This document shows, in pieces, positions 47,249-57,408 of a DNA stretch of 64,000 nucleotides. Both the position numbers and the translations under genes were made by a program. The notes beneath the pieces are model-generated. The model saw nothing but the letters and a program-made list of their open reading frames with translations. It ran no database searches and had not been told where the DNA came from. This DNA comes from Clostridiales bacterium (GTDB taxonomy: Bacteria; Bacillota; Clostridia; Oscillospirales; Oscillospiraceae), in NCBI GenBank assembly GCA_003150485.1, contig QALX01000004.1, positions 117,997-181,996 on the forward strand, read 5' to 3'. How positions within the stretch are numbered: the stretch's first letter is position 1; each line of letters starts with the position of its first letter.

Positions 47249-48079
47249 TTACAGATCCACTTCCCCTTCAAATACCGTGGTGGCGGGACCGGTCATCAGA
47301 ATAGTGTCGTCGGTGATCTCGATCTCCAGGTCACCGCCCAGCAGATGTACCGTCACCTTCCGCCCGCACAGGCCGTTGCGGAAAGCGGCATAAGCGGTGG
47401 CGCAGGCCCCGGTACCGCAGGCCAGGGTCTCCCCGGCGCCTCGCTCCCAGACCCGCATCTGGATATTCTCCCGGTCCAGGACCTTGACAAACTCGGTGTT
47501 CGCCCGGTCCGGGAACATGGGGTGGGACTCAAACAGCGGGCCGATCTCCTGAATCTTCAGGCCGTCTACGTCGTCGCACCAGACCACCGCGTGGGGGTTG
47601 CCCATGGACACACAGGTCATGGTCCACTCTCTGCCCCCCACCTGGACAGGCACACCGATGACTTCCGGGCCCAGGCCCACCACTGGGATGTCCTCCGCCG
47701 CCACTGACGGAGCGCCCATATCCACCTTCACCTTTGTGACAGCGCCGTTTTCCACCGTCAGGTCCAGATACTTGATCCTGCCGTCCCCGGCCTCCACGGA
47801 AATGGCCGTCTTGTCAGTCAATCCCTTGTCGTAGCAGTATTTGGCCACACAGCGGATGCCGTTGCCGCACATCCCCGCCACGCTGCCGTCGGAGTTGTAG
47901 ATTGCCATGCGGAAATCCGCCCTGTCGGAGGGACAAATTAAAATCAAACCGTCCGAGCCGATGCCAAAGTGGCGGTCGCTCAGCTTCAGCGCCGCGCCGT
48001 TGGGATCGGCCAGAGGTTCTCGGGTACAGTCAACGTAAATATAGTCATTGCCACAGCCGTGCATTTTGGTAAATTTCAT
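47249..48079 (-). CDS. dapF: Diaminopimelate epimerase
   Basis: Interconverts LL- and meso-diaminopimelate without cofactor; 276 residues. The two catalytic cysteines are in GMCGNGIRC and ETLACGTGACAT, and the start KFTKMHGCGNDYIYVD is typical. ATG 48079 is chosen over ATG 48085 because it is better spaced from GGAAGGAG. It is upstream of murE with a 43-bp gap, likely one transcript supplying meso-DAP for peptidoglycan and lysine. Confidence 0.95.
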   Translation of the reverse strand: MKFTKMHGCGNDYIYVDCTREPLADPNGAALKLSDRHFGIGSDGLILICPSDRADFRMAIYNSDGSVAGMCGNGIRCVAKYCYDKGLTDKTAISVEAGDGRIKYLDLTVENGAVTKVKVDMGAPSVAAEDIPVVGLGPEVIGVPVQVGGREWTMTCVSMGNPHAVVWCDDVDGLKIQEIGPLFESHPMFPDRANTEFVKVLDRENIQMRVWERGAGETLACGTGACATAYAAFRNGLCGRKVTVHLLGGDLEIEITDDTILMTGPATTVFEGEVDL

Positions 48080-48298
48080 AGCCATCGCTCCTTCCAGCTC
48101 AGGTTGCTCTCAAGCATATTCCAATATTATAAGTACGATTCCACCGGTTGTAAAGGTGGATTGGGGTGAAATTTTGCAAAACCTGGCTTTTTCCCTTGCA
48201 GGAAGCAGTGCTTTCTTCTATAATACAGATACAGACTTTATAACAGACGGAATACCATACTTTTTCTGTTACATCCAAGATATTCGAGGGGGACCATC

Positions 48299-48895
48299 AT
48301 GGCTAAAAAGGACCCGCGCAACACGCGCCGCAAAATCGTTACCACAGCCTGGAAGCTGTTCTATGAGCAAGGCTACGACAGCACCACCGTGGATCAGATC
48401 ATCTCCGAGTCCGGCACCTCCAAAGGTTCTTTTTACCACTATTTCAACGGGAAAGACGCTCTTTTATCCTCCCTTTCCTCACTTTTTGACGATAAGTACG
48501 AGGAGCTGATGAAGGAGATTGACCCGGAGATGAACAGCTTTGACAAGCTGCTGCTGCTGAACCGGGAGCTGTTTCAGGTGATCGAATCCACTGTGTCCGT
48601 GGACCTGATGAGCCGGATGTATGCTACCCAACTGACCACCACGGGGGAGAAACACCTTCTGGACCAAGGGCGCACCTATTATAAACTTCTGCGCAGAATT
48701 GCCCTGGAAGGGCAGCAGCGGGGCGAGATTGTGGACTCCCTCTCTCCCGCAGAGGTATCCCGTATCTACGCTATGTGCGAGCGCGCCCTGATCTACGACT
48801 GGTGCATCCGGGGCGGCGAGTACTCTCTGGCGGCCTATTCCGGCCGGATGCTCCCCCTGTTCCTGGAGCATCTGCGGATATCGTCTGATCGGTGA
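48299..48895 (+). CDS. TetR-family transcriptional regulator
   Basis: A 198-residue repressor-type protein. The N-terminal HTH is clear: NTRRKIVTTAWKLFYEQGYDSTTVDQIISESGTSKGSFYHYFNGKDALL over residues 7-55, in the usual TetR order. The ligand domain is unassigned. It lies 183 bp upstream of the PutP-type symporter on the same strand and is divergent from dapF, so it may regulate the symporter, itself or both (inference). The ribosome site is GAGGGGGA. Confidence 0.9.
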   Translation: MAKKDPRNTRRKIVTTAWKLFYEQGYDSTTVDQIISESGTSKGSFYHYFNGKDALLSSLSSLFDDKYEELMKEIDPEMNSFDKLLLLNRELFQVIESTVSVDLMSRMYATQLTTTGEKHLLDQGRTYYKLLRRIALEGQQRGEIVDSLSPAEVSRIYAMCERALIYDWCIRGGEYSLAAYSGRMLPLFLEHLRISSDR

Positions 48896-49013
48896 TCGCT
48901 TTTTCCCCTCTTTTTTCTTTCTCTTTTGTACAGCTTTTTTTTATTGATATATAAGTATTCTTTCGACTTCCTGACTCTTTTCGTCTGTAATTTCGTTTTT
49001 ATTCCGTTTTATA

Positions 49014-49042
49014 TTGACTCTCTTTGTTTAACGTGATAAAAT
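49014..49042 (+). promoter_or_regulatory. Sigma-A promoter of the symporter gene
   Basis: TTGACT, a 17-bp spacer and TAAAAT, 37 bp before the start codon and inside an AT-rich gap. This shows the symporter is transcribed separately from the TetR gene. Confidence 0.8.
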
Positions 49043-49078
49043 ACCCCTATTCAGAAAACTTAGAGAGGGTTTGAAACT

Positions 49079-50623
49079 ATGTCTACACAATCCACAGTCT
49101 GTATCATTATTACCATTGTACTGTACTTACTCTTTATGCTGTACCTGGGTTTCCGTTTCACCAACGCCAACCAGTCTGTCGGCGACTTCTATCTGGGCGG
49201 CCGAAAACTGGGCCCCCTGGTCACCGCCATGAGCGCTGAGGCCTCGGACATGTCCTCCTGGCTGTTGATGGGCCTGCCCGGCGTGGCCTACCTCGGCGGT
49301 ATCTGTGACGCTTTCTGGACCGCTCTGGGCCTAGGCATCGGCACCTACCTGAACTGGCTGCTGGTGGCCAAGCGCCTGCGTACCTACACCGCCCATATCG
49401 AAGCAGACACCATTCCCGACTTCTTCGAGCGCCGCTTCCGGGACAAGAGCCATCTGCTGATGGGGATCTCCGCCCTGGTCATCGTGATCTTCTTTATCCC
49501 CTACACCGCTTCCGGCTTCTCCGCCTGCGGCAAGCTGTTCTCCTCCCTGTTTGGGTTTGACTACACAGCAGCTATGATTGTCTCCGCTGCGGTCATCATT
49601 ATTTATACCGCCTCCGGCGGATTCCTGGCCGCCTCCACCACCGACTTTATCCAGTCTATTATTATGACCATCGCCCTGATTGTCATCGTTTGCTTCGGCG
49701 TCTCCAATGCCGGCGGCTTTGATGCGGTCAGCGCCTACGCTACTTCCCTGCCCGGCTACATCTCCGTGACCAGTATGCACGATGCCGCATCCGGCGCCGC
49801 AGTATCCTACGGCGGGGTCATCACCACCATCTCTACGCTGGCCTGGGGCCTGGGCTACTTCGGAATGCCCCACATCCTGCTCCGTTTCATGGCCATCGAA
49901 AAGCCGGAAAAGATCAAGCTGAGCCGTCGCGTGGCCACTATCTGGGTCTTTATCGCTATGGCAGTGGCCATTTTCATCGGCGTGATTGCCCTGTGCCTGT
50001 CTCATGTGGGCATTATCGGCACCCTGGAGGACCCGGAACGGGCCATCATCGTCATTGCTCAGTTCCTGGCTCAGTTCGGCATCGTGCCTGCTCTGCTGGC
50101 CGGCCTGGTGATGGCGGGTATCCTGGCCTGCACCATGTCCACCTGTGACAGCCAGCTCTTGGCCGCCTCCTCCTCCATCTCTGAGAACATCCTGCACGGC
50201 GTGTTCAACCTGAACATCAGCAAAAAGATGACCATGGTTATGGCCCGTGTCACCTTGGTTGTGATCGCCATTATCGCTATTTTCATCGCAAGAGACCCCA
50301 ATTCCTCCGTGTTCCAGATCGTTTCCTTCTCCTGGGCCGGCTTCGGCGGCGCCTTTGGACCGGTGGTCCTGTGCGCCCTGTTCTGGAAGCGCTGCAACCG
50401 CTGGGGCGCTCTGGCCGGTATGTTGGGCGGCGGCGCAACCATCTTCATCTGGAAGTTCCTGGTGAAACCCATGGGCGGCGTCTTCGGTATCTATGAGTTG
50501 CTTCCCGGTTTCCTGGTGGGCCTGATCCTGACCGTGGTCGTCAGCCTGGCTACCCGCGCTCCCGATGCAGAAATCGTGGAAGAATACGACGAAGTGATGA
50601 CGGCCTCCGCCAACATTCACTGA
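49079..50623 (+). CDS. putP: Sodium:solute symporter, PutP (proline) type
   Basis: A 514-residue inner-membrane transporter with about thirteen hydrophobic segments (SSS family). VGDFYLGGRKLGPLVTAMSAEASDMSSWLLMG in the first third matches Na+/proline symporters, and the substrate/sodium region ALAWGLGYFGMPHILLRFMA-like sequence (residues about 255-285) is present. L-proline is the probable substrate but pantothenate or other solutes cannot be excluded. It has its own promoter and is followed by a strong hairpin. Confidence 0.87.
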   Translation: MSTQSTVCIIITIVLYLLFMLYLGFRFTNANQSVGDFYLGGRKLGPLVTAMSAEASDMSSWLLMGLPGVAYLGGICDAFWTALGLGIGTYLNWLLVAKRLRTYTAHIEADTIPDFFERRFRDKSHLLMGISALVIVIFFIPYTASGFSACGKLFSSLFGFDYTAAMIVSAAVIIIYTASGGFLAASTTDFIQSIIMTIALIVIVCFGVSNAGGFDAVSAYATSLPGYISVTSMHDAASGAAVSYGGVITTISTLAWGLGYFGMPHILLRFMAIEKPEKIKLSRRVATIWVFIAMAVAIFIGVIALCLSHVGIIGTLEDPERAIIVIAQFLAQFGIVPALLAGLVMAGILACTMSTCDSQLLAASSSISENILHGVFNLNISKKMTMVMARVTLVVIAIIAIFIARDPNSSVFQIVSFSWAGFGGAFGPVVLCALFWKRCNRWGALAGMLGGGATIFIWKFLVKPMGGVFGIYELLPGFLVGLILTVVVSLATRAPDAEIVEEYDEVMTASANIH

Positions 50624-50651
50624 GTTCTAACCGGATCAATAAAACAGCGTC

Positions 50652-50705
50652 TGAATACGCGCCCGGCCCTGGCAGATACCTGCCGGAGCCGGGCGTATTC
50701 CGTTT
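50652..50705. terminator. Terminator between putP and the small minus-strand gene
   Basis: A long branched-free hairpin (7 bp, 2-nt bulge, 6 bp, then an inner 5-bp stem) ending in CGTTTTG. It can stop both convergent units. Confidence 0.8.
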
Positions 50706-50715
50706 TGCCTCTGCG

Positions 50716-50925
50716 TCAGTGCTCGCCGCCCTGGCGGCCCAGGTGGGGGACAATGTCGCCGCGGTTTTCATGCAGCCGTCCGCCGTCCGCCTCTCCGGAG
50801 TGGCCCGCATAACTGCGGTCAGCGTGCTGTCGGCTGGCGTGCAGGTCCTCCAGATCTGGCGTCAGACTGCCGGCCACCTCTGTGCTCCGCCTTCCCAACG
50901 GTACATTTTTCCGATTCTTTTTCAT
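50716..50925 (-). CDS. Small hydrophilic protein (69 aa) of unknown function
   Basis: A 69-residue open frame beginning MKKNRKNVPLGRRSTEVAG, rich in charged residues, His and Gly, and without hydrophobic segments. Support is the strong ribosome site AAAAGGAG at ideal distance from ATG 50925 and a hairpin terminator directly after its stop. The codon pattern is similar to its neighbours. It might be a small acid-soluble or stress protein, but no family is recognised. Confidence 0.5.
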   Translation of the reverse strand: MKKNRKNVPLGRRSTEVAGSLTPDLEDLHASRQHADRSYAGHSGEADGGRLHENRGDIVPHLGRQGGEH

Positions 50926-51040
50926 AACTGCACTCCTTTTCCTAGTTTTCCTATCGTTTTCCAGCTTTTCCGCCCGCCCATCCCTTCCAAAATTCCCATA
51001 GATTCTTTGTTAAAAAGTCTACAAAATATCATTTTCCCTC

Positions 51041-51068
51041 TTGATTTTTTTCCGGGTCGTGTTACAAT
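51041..51068 (+). promoter_or_regulatory. Promoter of the ferredoxin gene
   Basis: TTGATT, a 16-bp spacer and TACAAT, with a leader of about 25 nt before the ribosome site GAGGAGG. Confidence 0.75.
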
Positions 51069-51098
51069 GTGCTTATACTAAATGAGGAGGATACTTAA

Positions 51099-51269
51099 AT
51101 GGCATTTGTTATTACTGATGGCTGTGTCGCTTGTGGTTCCTGCGCTGGTGCTTGCCCCGTTGGCGCTATTACTGAAGGCGACGGTGCTTACGTGATCGAT
51201 GAAAACGCTTGTGTCGCTTGCGGTACTTGCGCTGGCGCTTGCCCCATGGGTGCAATCGTGGAGGGCTAA
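51099..51269 (+). CDS. 2[4Fe-4S] clostridial-type ferredoxin
   Basis: A 56-residue electron carrier with eight cysteines in two CxxCxxCxxxCP motifs (CVACGSCAGACP and CVACGTCAGACP), each binding one [4Fe-4S] cluster. It is a low-potential donor for anaerobic enzymes such as PFOR or hydrogenase. The two halves are clearly an internal duplication, still visible in DNA (TGTGTCGCTTG in both). Codons favour T-ending GCT and GGT, unlike the C-ending codons of most neighbours, which suggests very high expression. It has its own promoter, an ideal GAGGAGG ribosome site and a terminator. Confidence 0.97.
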   Translation: MAFVITDGCVACGSCAGACPVGAITEGDGAYVIDENACVACGTCAGACPMGAIVEG

Positions 51270-51287
51270 TTCTTAGCTACTCAAAGT

Positions 51288-51317
51288 ACGGACGTTGTTT
51301 TTACAGCGTCCGTTTTC
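51288..51317 (+). terminator. Terminator after the ferredoxin gene
   Basis: A 10-bp stem (51288-51297 with 51304-51313, one G-U pair) followed by TTTCTTT. Confidence 0.85.
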
Positions 51318-51345
51318 TTTATGCTTATCCGGCCGCCCAAACGAA

Positions 51346-51388
51346 TGATTATCCGTTCATTCACGCATATTATGAATATTTATTCATT
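51346..51388 (+). promoter_or_regulatory. ARG box(es) for ArgR upstream of argG
   Basis: TGAATATTTATTCA at 51373-51386 matches the TGAAT-N4-ATTCA core of the ArgR operator exactly. A weaker copy, TGATTATCCGTTCA, lies at 51346-51359, 27 bp away centre to centre. ArgR with arginine is expected to bind here and repress the biosynthetic genes. No argR gene is visible in the window. Confidence 0.8.
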
Positions 51389-51448
51389 CCGATTTTGGAT
51401 TTATCAGGTTTTTTCGGATTTAATTCGGTTTTTTATGCAATTTGCTGC

Positions 51449-51477
51449 TTGCATTTTGTATCCTGGGGTGGTATGCT
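51449..51477 (+). promoter_or_regulatory. Probable promoter of the arg cluster
   Basis: TTGCAT, a 17-bp spacer and TATGCT, about 90 bp before the argG start and 60 bp downstream of the ARG box. Confidence 0.5.
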
Positions 51478-51564
51478 TATCTCACGTCAAATCACAGAGC
51501 CCTTTCGGTGGCTCCGTTTCTCAACAACCATTCTTATTTTTACCATATTCGGGAGGCAAACATC

Positions 51565-52791
<1,227 letters not shown>

Positions 52792-52823
52792 ACGAGTTTC
52801 CCTGCCACTGAACAGACATTGTG

Positions 52824-52862
52824 AAGGAATTGCCGCACGGAAACGATGCGGCAATCCTTTTA
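52824..52862 (+). terminator. Hairpin between argG and argH
   Basis: A 9-bp stem (52829-52837 with 52847-52855) extended by four pairs past a bulge, then TTTTAT. It may end argG transcripts or lower read-through into argH. Confidence 0.75.
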
Positions 52863-52891
52863 TACGGCACCAGATAAGGAGCGATTGAACT

Positions 52892-54271
52892 ATGAAACTT
52901 TGGGCTGGACGCTTCCAGAAGGAGACCGACACGCTGGTCAACACCTTTAACTCTTCCATTGACTTCGACGCCCGCCTGTACAAACAGGACATCACGGGCT
53001 CCATCGCCCACGCCACCATGCTGGGCAAACAGGGCATCATCCCCCAGAAGGACGCAGACGACATCATCAGCGGCCTGAAAGCCATCCTGGAGGATATCGA
53101 AGGCGGCAACGTGGAGTTCACCATGGACAATGAGGACATCCACATGAACATCGAGGCCATCCTCACCCAGCGCATCGGCGAGGACGGCAAGCGCCTCCAC
53201 ACCGCCCGCAGCCGGAACGACCAGGTGGCCGTGGACTTCCGCCTGTACGTCAAGGAGGAGATCCCCACCATTATCCAGCAGGTTCTGGACCTGGAACAAG
53301 TGCTGATCGCCAAGGCAGAGGAAAATCTGGAAACTGTCATGCCCGGCTACACCCACCTTCAGCGGGCCCAGCCCACCACCTTCGCCCACTACATGATGGC
53401 CTACGCCAACATGCTCCGCCGGGACGTGACCCGGCTGGAGGACTGCCTGGAGCGGATGGACGAGTGCCCTCTGGGCGCCGGCGCCCTGGCCACCTCCACC
53501 TACCCGGTGGACCGGAACCTGACCGCCCAGCTGCTGGGCTTCCGGAAACCCACCGACAACTCCATGGACTCGGTCTCCGACCGGGACTACGCCATTGAAT
53601 TCCTCTCCGCCTGCTCCATCCTGATGATGCACCTGTCCCGGTTCTCCGAGGAGATCATCCTGTGGTGCAGCTGGGAGTTCCAGTATGTGGATCTGGACGA
53701 TGCCTACTCTACCGGCTCTTCCATTATGCCCCAGAAAAAGAACCCCGATGTGGCCGAGCTGGTCCGGGGCAAGACCGGCCGGATCTACGGCGATCTGATC
53801 ACCCTGCTGACTATCATGAAATCCCTGCCCCTGGCCTACAACAAGGACATGCAGGAGGATAAGGAGCCGGTCTTCGACGCCATCGACACCGTAGAGATGT
53901 GTCTGCCCGTCTTCGCAGCCATGGTCAAGTCCCTGACCGTCAAGCCCAAGAACATGGCACGGGCGGCCGCCGGCGGCTTCATCAACGCCACCGACTGCGC
54001 CGACTATCTGGTCAAAAAGGGAATGCCCTTCCGGGAGGCCTACATGATCGTGGGCCGGCTGGTGAACATGTGCATCAAATCCGGCGAGAACCTGGAAACC
54101 CTGACCCTCCGGGACTTCTGCGCCATCTGCGACCTGTTCGACTCCGACGTCTACGAGGCCCTGGAGCTGCGGCACTGCGTCCACGAGCGCAAGGTCTACG
54201 GCGGCCCCAGCAAGGACGACGTGACCCGCCAGATCCAATCCATCAAAGACTTTGTGGCCCAGCACCGCTGA
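52892..54271 (+). CDS. argH: Argininosuccinate lyase
   Basis: Splits argininosuccinate to arginine and fumarate; 459 residues, fumarase/aspartase superfamily. The signature loop GSSIMPQKKNPDVAELVRGK is present near residue 275 with the catalytic serine, HTARSRNDQVAVDFRLY and TYPVDRNLTAQLLGF are further family marks. The ribosome site is AAGGAG. argC follows 30 bp after its stop. Confidence 0.97.
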   Translation: MKLWAGRFQKETDTLVNTFNSSIDFDARLYKQDITGSIAHATMLGKQGIIPQKDADDIISGLKAILEDIEGGNVEFTMDNEDIHMNIEAILTQRIGEDGKRLHTARSRNDQVAVDFRLYVKEEIPTIIQQVLDLEQVLIAKAEENLETVMPGYTHLQRAQPTTFAHYMMAYANMLRRDVTRLEDCLERMDECPLGAGALATSTYPVDRNLTAQLLGFRKPTDNSMDSVSDRDYAIEFLSACSILMMHLSRFSEEIILWCSWEFQYVDLDDAYSTGSSIMPQKKNPDVAELVRGKTGRIYGDLITLLTIMKSLPLAYNKDMQEDKEPVFDAIDTVEMCLPVFAAMVKSLTVKPKNMARAAAGGFINATDCADYLVKKGMPFREAYMIVGRLVNMCIKSGENLETLTLRDFCAICDLFDSDVYEALELRHCVHERKVYGGPSKDDVTRQIQSIKDFVAQHR

Positions 54272-54301
54272 GCCACAGACACCGGAAAGAGGCGATACCA
54301 G

Positions 54302-55216
54302 ATGAAACCTACCATCTACATTGACGGTCAGGCCGGCACCACAGGCCTGCAGATCTACCAGCGCCTGGGGGCACGGACGGACATTGCGCTGCTCTCCATC
54401 GACCCGGACAAGCGGAAGGACCCGGCGGAGCGCAAAAAGCTCCTCAACGCCGCCGACGTGGTGTTTCTGTGCCTGCCCGACGCGGCGGCAAAGGAGGCGG
54501 TGGCCCTGGTGGAAAATCCGACCGTGCGCATCATTGACGCCTCCACCGCCCACCGGACCCATCCGGACTGGACCTATGGCTTCCCCGAGCTTTCCCAGGG
54601 CCAGCGGGCCGCCATCGTCCAGACCAAGCGTCTGGCCAATCCGGGCTGCCACGCCACCGGCTTTATCTCCTCGGTGGCTCCCCTGGTTCAGCACGGCATC
54701 CTCTCCCCCGACGACTTTATCCCCTGCTATTCGCTGACCGGCTACTCCGGCGGCGGCAAAGGCATGATTGCCGACTACGAGGCGGAGACGCGGGAGAAAT
54801 CCCTGGACGCCCCCGCCATCTACGGTCTGACCCTGAACCACAAGCACGTGCCGGAAATGCAGGCCGTCTGCGGCCTGACCACAGCCCCCTGCTTCACCCC
54901 GGTGGTGGACGACTACTACAAGGGGATGGCCACCACCGTCATGCTGCAAAAGGACGCGGCCGCCGTTTACGACGCACTGGCCGGCCACTATGCCGGGCAG
55001 CAGTTGGTCTCCGTGGCCCCCCTGGGGTACACCGGCAAGCTGTACGGCAACGCCATGGCCGGACGGGACACCCTGACCCTGTACGTCTGCGGCAATGAAG
55101 ATCGCTGTACCGTCACCGCCCTGTTTGACAACCTGGGCAAGGGCGCCAGCGGCGCGGCGGTTCAAAACATGAACCTGATGCTGGGCTTTGAGGAGACCTG
55201 CGGGCTGACCCTGTGA
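54302..55216 (+). CDS. argC: N-acetyl-gamma-glutamyl-phosphate reductase (short type)
   Basis: NADPH-dependent reduction of N-acetylglutamyl phosphate; 304 residues. The nucleotide-binding GQAGTTGLQIYQRL is at residues 8-21, the catalytic C116 is in NPGCHATG, and a catalytic histidine lies in LNHKHVPEMQ. It is the shorter class of ArgC (about 300-315 residues) rather than the 340-residue type. The argJ frame begins inside its end, and its real start is 48 bp further on. Confidence 0.95.
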   Translation: MKPTIYIDGQAGTTGLQIYQRLGARTDIALLSIDPDKRKDPAERKKLLNAADVVFLCLPDAAAKEAVALVENPTVRIIDASTAHRTHPDWTYGFPELSQGQRAAIVQTKRLANPGCHATGFISSVAPLVQHGILSPDDFIPCYSLTGYSGGGKGMIADYEAETREKSLDAPAIYGLTLNHKHVPEMQAVCGLTTAPCFTPVVDDYYKGMATTVMLQKDAAAVYDALAGHYAGQQLVSVAPLGYTGKLYGNAMAGRDTLTLYVCGNEDRCTVTALFDNLGKGASGAAVQNMNLMLGFEETCGLTL

Positions 55217-55263
55217 GCACCGCATCCACCCATCGACTGCTACAAAAAGGAGCTGCAATCGCT

Positions 55264-56484
55264 ATGAAGAAAATTTCCGGCGGCGTCTGTGCCGCGCAAG
55301 GCTTTACCGCATCCGGCATTCACGTGGGCGTGAAACATGGAAGCGATCCCCATAAAAACGACCTGGCCCTGATCTTCTCCGAAACCGAGTGCGCCGCGGC
55401 GGCCACCTTCACCAACAACCGGGTCAAGGCCGCCCCGGTCTACACCACCATGTCCCACCTGGAGAACGGCGTCCTCCACGGCGTCGTAGTCAACTCCGGC
55501 AACGCCAACGCCTGCGCTCCCAACGGCGAGGCCCACGCTGAAGCCATGTGCGCGGCGGTGGCCGCCGTCACCGGCCGGGCCGCCGAGGACTTCGCCGTGG
55601 CCTCCACCGGCGTCATCGGCGTGGAGATGAACATCAAGAGCGTCCAGCAGGGCGCCTCCGCTCTGGCCTCCGCCCTGAGCCGCAACGGCTCTGACGCCGC
55701 CGCCGAGGCCATTATGACTACCGACACGGTGAAAAAAGAGATCGCTGTGGAGCTGACCATCGACGGCAAGACCGTCCGCCTGGGCGGCATCTGCAAAGGC
55801 GCCGGTATGATCTGCCCCAATATGGGCACCATGCTCTGCTTCCTGACCTCGGACTGCGCCATCACCGCCGATATGCTCAGCAGCGCCCTCCACGACGTGG
55901 TGCCCCGCACCTTTAACCGGGTCACCGTGGACGGGGACACCTCCACTAACGACGCCTGCATGGTGCTGTGCAACGGTCTGGCCGGGAACACCCTCATCGA
56001 CTGGAAGGACGAAAACTACGAGATTTTCAAGGACGCCCTGATGTACGTGTGTACCTACCTGGCCCGGGCCATCGCCGCCGACGGCGAAGGCGCCAGTCAT
56101 CTGCTCACCTGCACCGTCAGCGGCTCCCGCAGCGAGGAGGCCGCCGAGCGGCTGGCCAAAAGCGTGGTGGGCTCCAACCTGGTGAAGGCCGCCATGTTCG
56201 GCGCCGACGCCAACTGGGGCCGGGTGCTGTGCGCCATGGGCTACTCCAGAGCCCCCTTCCGCCCGGACCGGGTGGACGCCTCCTTCTACTCCGCCGCAGG
56301 CAAGATTCAGGTCTGCAAGGACGGCTCCTCTGTAGCCTTTGACGAGGACGAGGCAAAGAAGATCCTCTCCGAACACGAGGTCAGCATCATCATCAACGTC
56401 AACGAGGGGGACTGCACCGCCACCTGCTGGGGCTGTGACCTGACCTACGACTACGTGCGGATCAACGGCGACTACCGCACCTGA
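55264..56484 (+). CDS. argJ: Glutamate N-acetyltransferase / amino-acid acetyltransferase
   Basis: Recycles the acetyl group from N-acetylornithine to glutamate (and may also use acetyl-CoA); 406 residues cut autocatalytically into two chains. The cleavage/nucleophile motif reads GAGMICPNMGTMLCFLTSD, with the nucleophile threonine after glycine where many ArgJ proteins have alanine. NSGNANAC and STGVIG mark the N-terminal chain. ATG 55264 has AAAAAGGAG upstream; the frame opens at 55213 inside argC. No separate argA or argE is visible, consistent with the cyclic pathway. Confidence 0.95.
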   Translation: MKKISGGVCAAQGFTASGIHVGVKHGSDPHKNDLALIFSETECAAAATFTNNRVKAAPVYTTMSHLENGVLHGVVVNSGNANACAPNGEAHAEAMCAAVAAVTGRAAEDFAVASTGVIGVEMNIKSVQQGASALASALSRNGSDAAAEAIMTTDTVKKEIAVELTIDGKTVRLGGICKGAGMICPNMGTMLCFLTSDCAITADMLSSALHDVVPRTFNRVTVDGDTSTNDACMVLCNGLAGNTLIDWKDENYEIFKDALMYVCTYLARAIAADGEGASHLLTCTVSGSRSEEAAERLAKSVVGSNLVKAAMFGADANWGRVLCAMGYSRAPFRPDRVDASFYSAAGKIQVCKDGSSVAFDEDEAKKILSEHEVSIIINVNEGDCTATCWGCDLTYDYVRINGDYRT

Positions 56485-56521
56485 TTTCCCTTCCACCGCA
56501 ATGGAGAAAGAGTGACCCAGA

Positions 56522-57376
56522 TTGTCTAACGATTACCTGACCCGCGCCCAAATCCTCATTGAGGCGCTTCCCTATATTCAAAAGTACAACGGCAAGATTG
56601 TCGTCATCAAGTACGGCGGCAACGCCATGATCTCCGAGGAGCTCCGCACCGCTGTGATGAGCGACATCATCCTGCTCTCCCTGGTGGGGGTTCACGTGGT
56701 GGTGGTTCACGGCGGCGGCCCCGAGATCTCCTCCATGCTGAAAAAGGTGGGCAAGGAGTCCCAATTCGTGGACGGCCTCCGCTACACCGACGAGGAGACC
56801 ATGGACGTGGTCCAGGACGTGCTCTGCGGCAAGGTGAACAAAAACCTGGTGGCCGCCCTAAACCGGATGGGCGGCAAGGCCATGGGACTGTGCGGCCTGG
56901 ACGGAGCACTGTTCGAGGCCAAGGTAAAAAACCCCAAGTACGGCCTGGTGGGCGAGATCACCAAGGTCAACCCGGGCATCATCTACAACTGTCTGGAAAA
57001 CGGCTACATCCCGGTGGTCTCCACCGTGGGCTACGGGGTAGACGCAGAGTGCTCCTACAACATCAATGCGGACACCGCCGCGGCAGAACTGGCCATCGCC
57101 CTGGGTTCGGAAAACCTGATCCTGCTCACCGACGTCCGGGGCCTGCTCCGGGACCCCAAGGATGAATCCACTTTGATCCCCCTGCTGCCCATCGATGACG
57201 TACCCACCCTGAAGCAGGACGGTACTATCTCCGGCGGCATGATCCCCAAGGTAGACTGCTGCGTCCGGGCCATCCAGCAGGGCGTCCAGCGCACCTTTAT
57301 TCTGGACGGCCGCATCCCACACTCCATCCTCATTGAAATGCTCACCAACCAGGGCATCGGCACCATGCTGCTGTAA
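56522..57376 (+). CDS. argB: Acetylglutamate kinase
   Basis: Phosphorylates N-acetylglutamate; 284 residues of the amino-acid kinase family. Motifs are VVIKYGGNAM (residues 27-36), VVVVHGGGPEIS, NINADTAAAELAIALG and ILLTDVRGLLRDP. The start codon is TTG at 56522 with GGAGAAAG 11-16 bases upstream. This kinase is commonly the arginine-feedback enzyme of the cyclic pathway; the N-terminal helix associated with arginine sensitivity (YLTRAQILIEALPYIQKY) is present, so feedback inhibition is likely (inference). Confidence 0.96.
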   Translation: MSNDYLTRAQILIEALPYIQKYNGKIVVIKYGGNAMISEELRTAVMSDIILLSLVGVHVVVVHGGGPEISSMLKKVGKESQFVDGLRYTDEETMDVVQDVLCGKVNKNLVAALNRMGGKAMGLCGLDGALFEAKVKNPKYGLVGEITKVNPGIIYNCLENGYIPVVSTVGYGVDAECSYNINADTAAAELAIALGSENLILLTDVRGLLRDPKDESTLIPLLPIDDVPTLKQDGTISGGMIPKVDCCVRAIQQGVQRTFILDGRIPHSILIEMLTNQGIGTMLL

Positions 57377-57408
57377 CCCGCTCTCCTGTACAGAAAAGAG
57401 GCTGAACT

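Noticed and set aside
51270..51564. A T-box or other riboswitch before argG
   Set aside because: No T-box sequence or specifier stem is seen; the ARG box explains regulation better.
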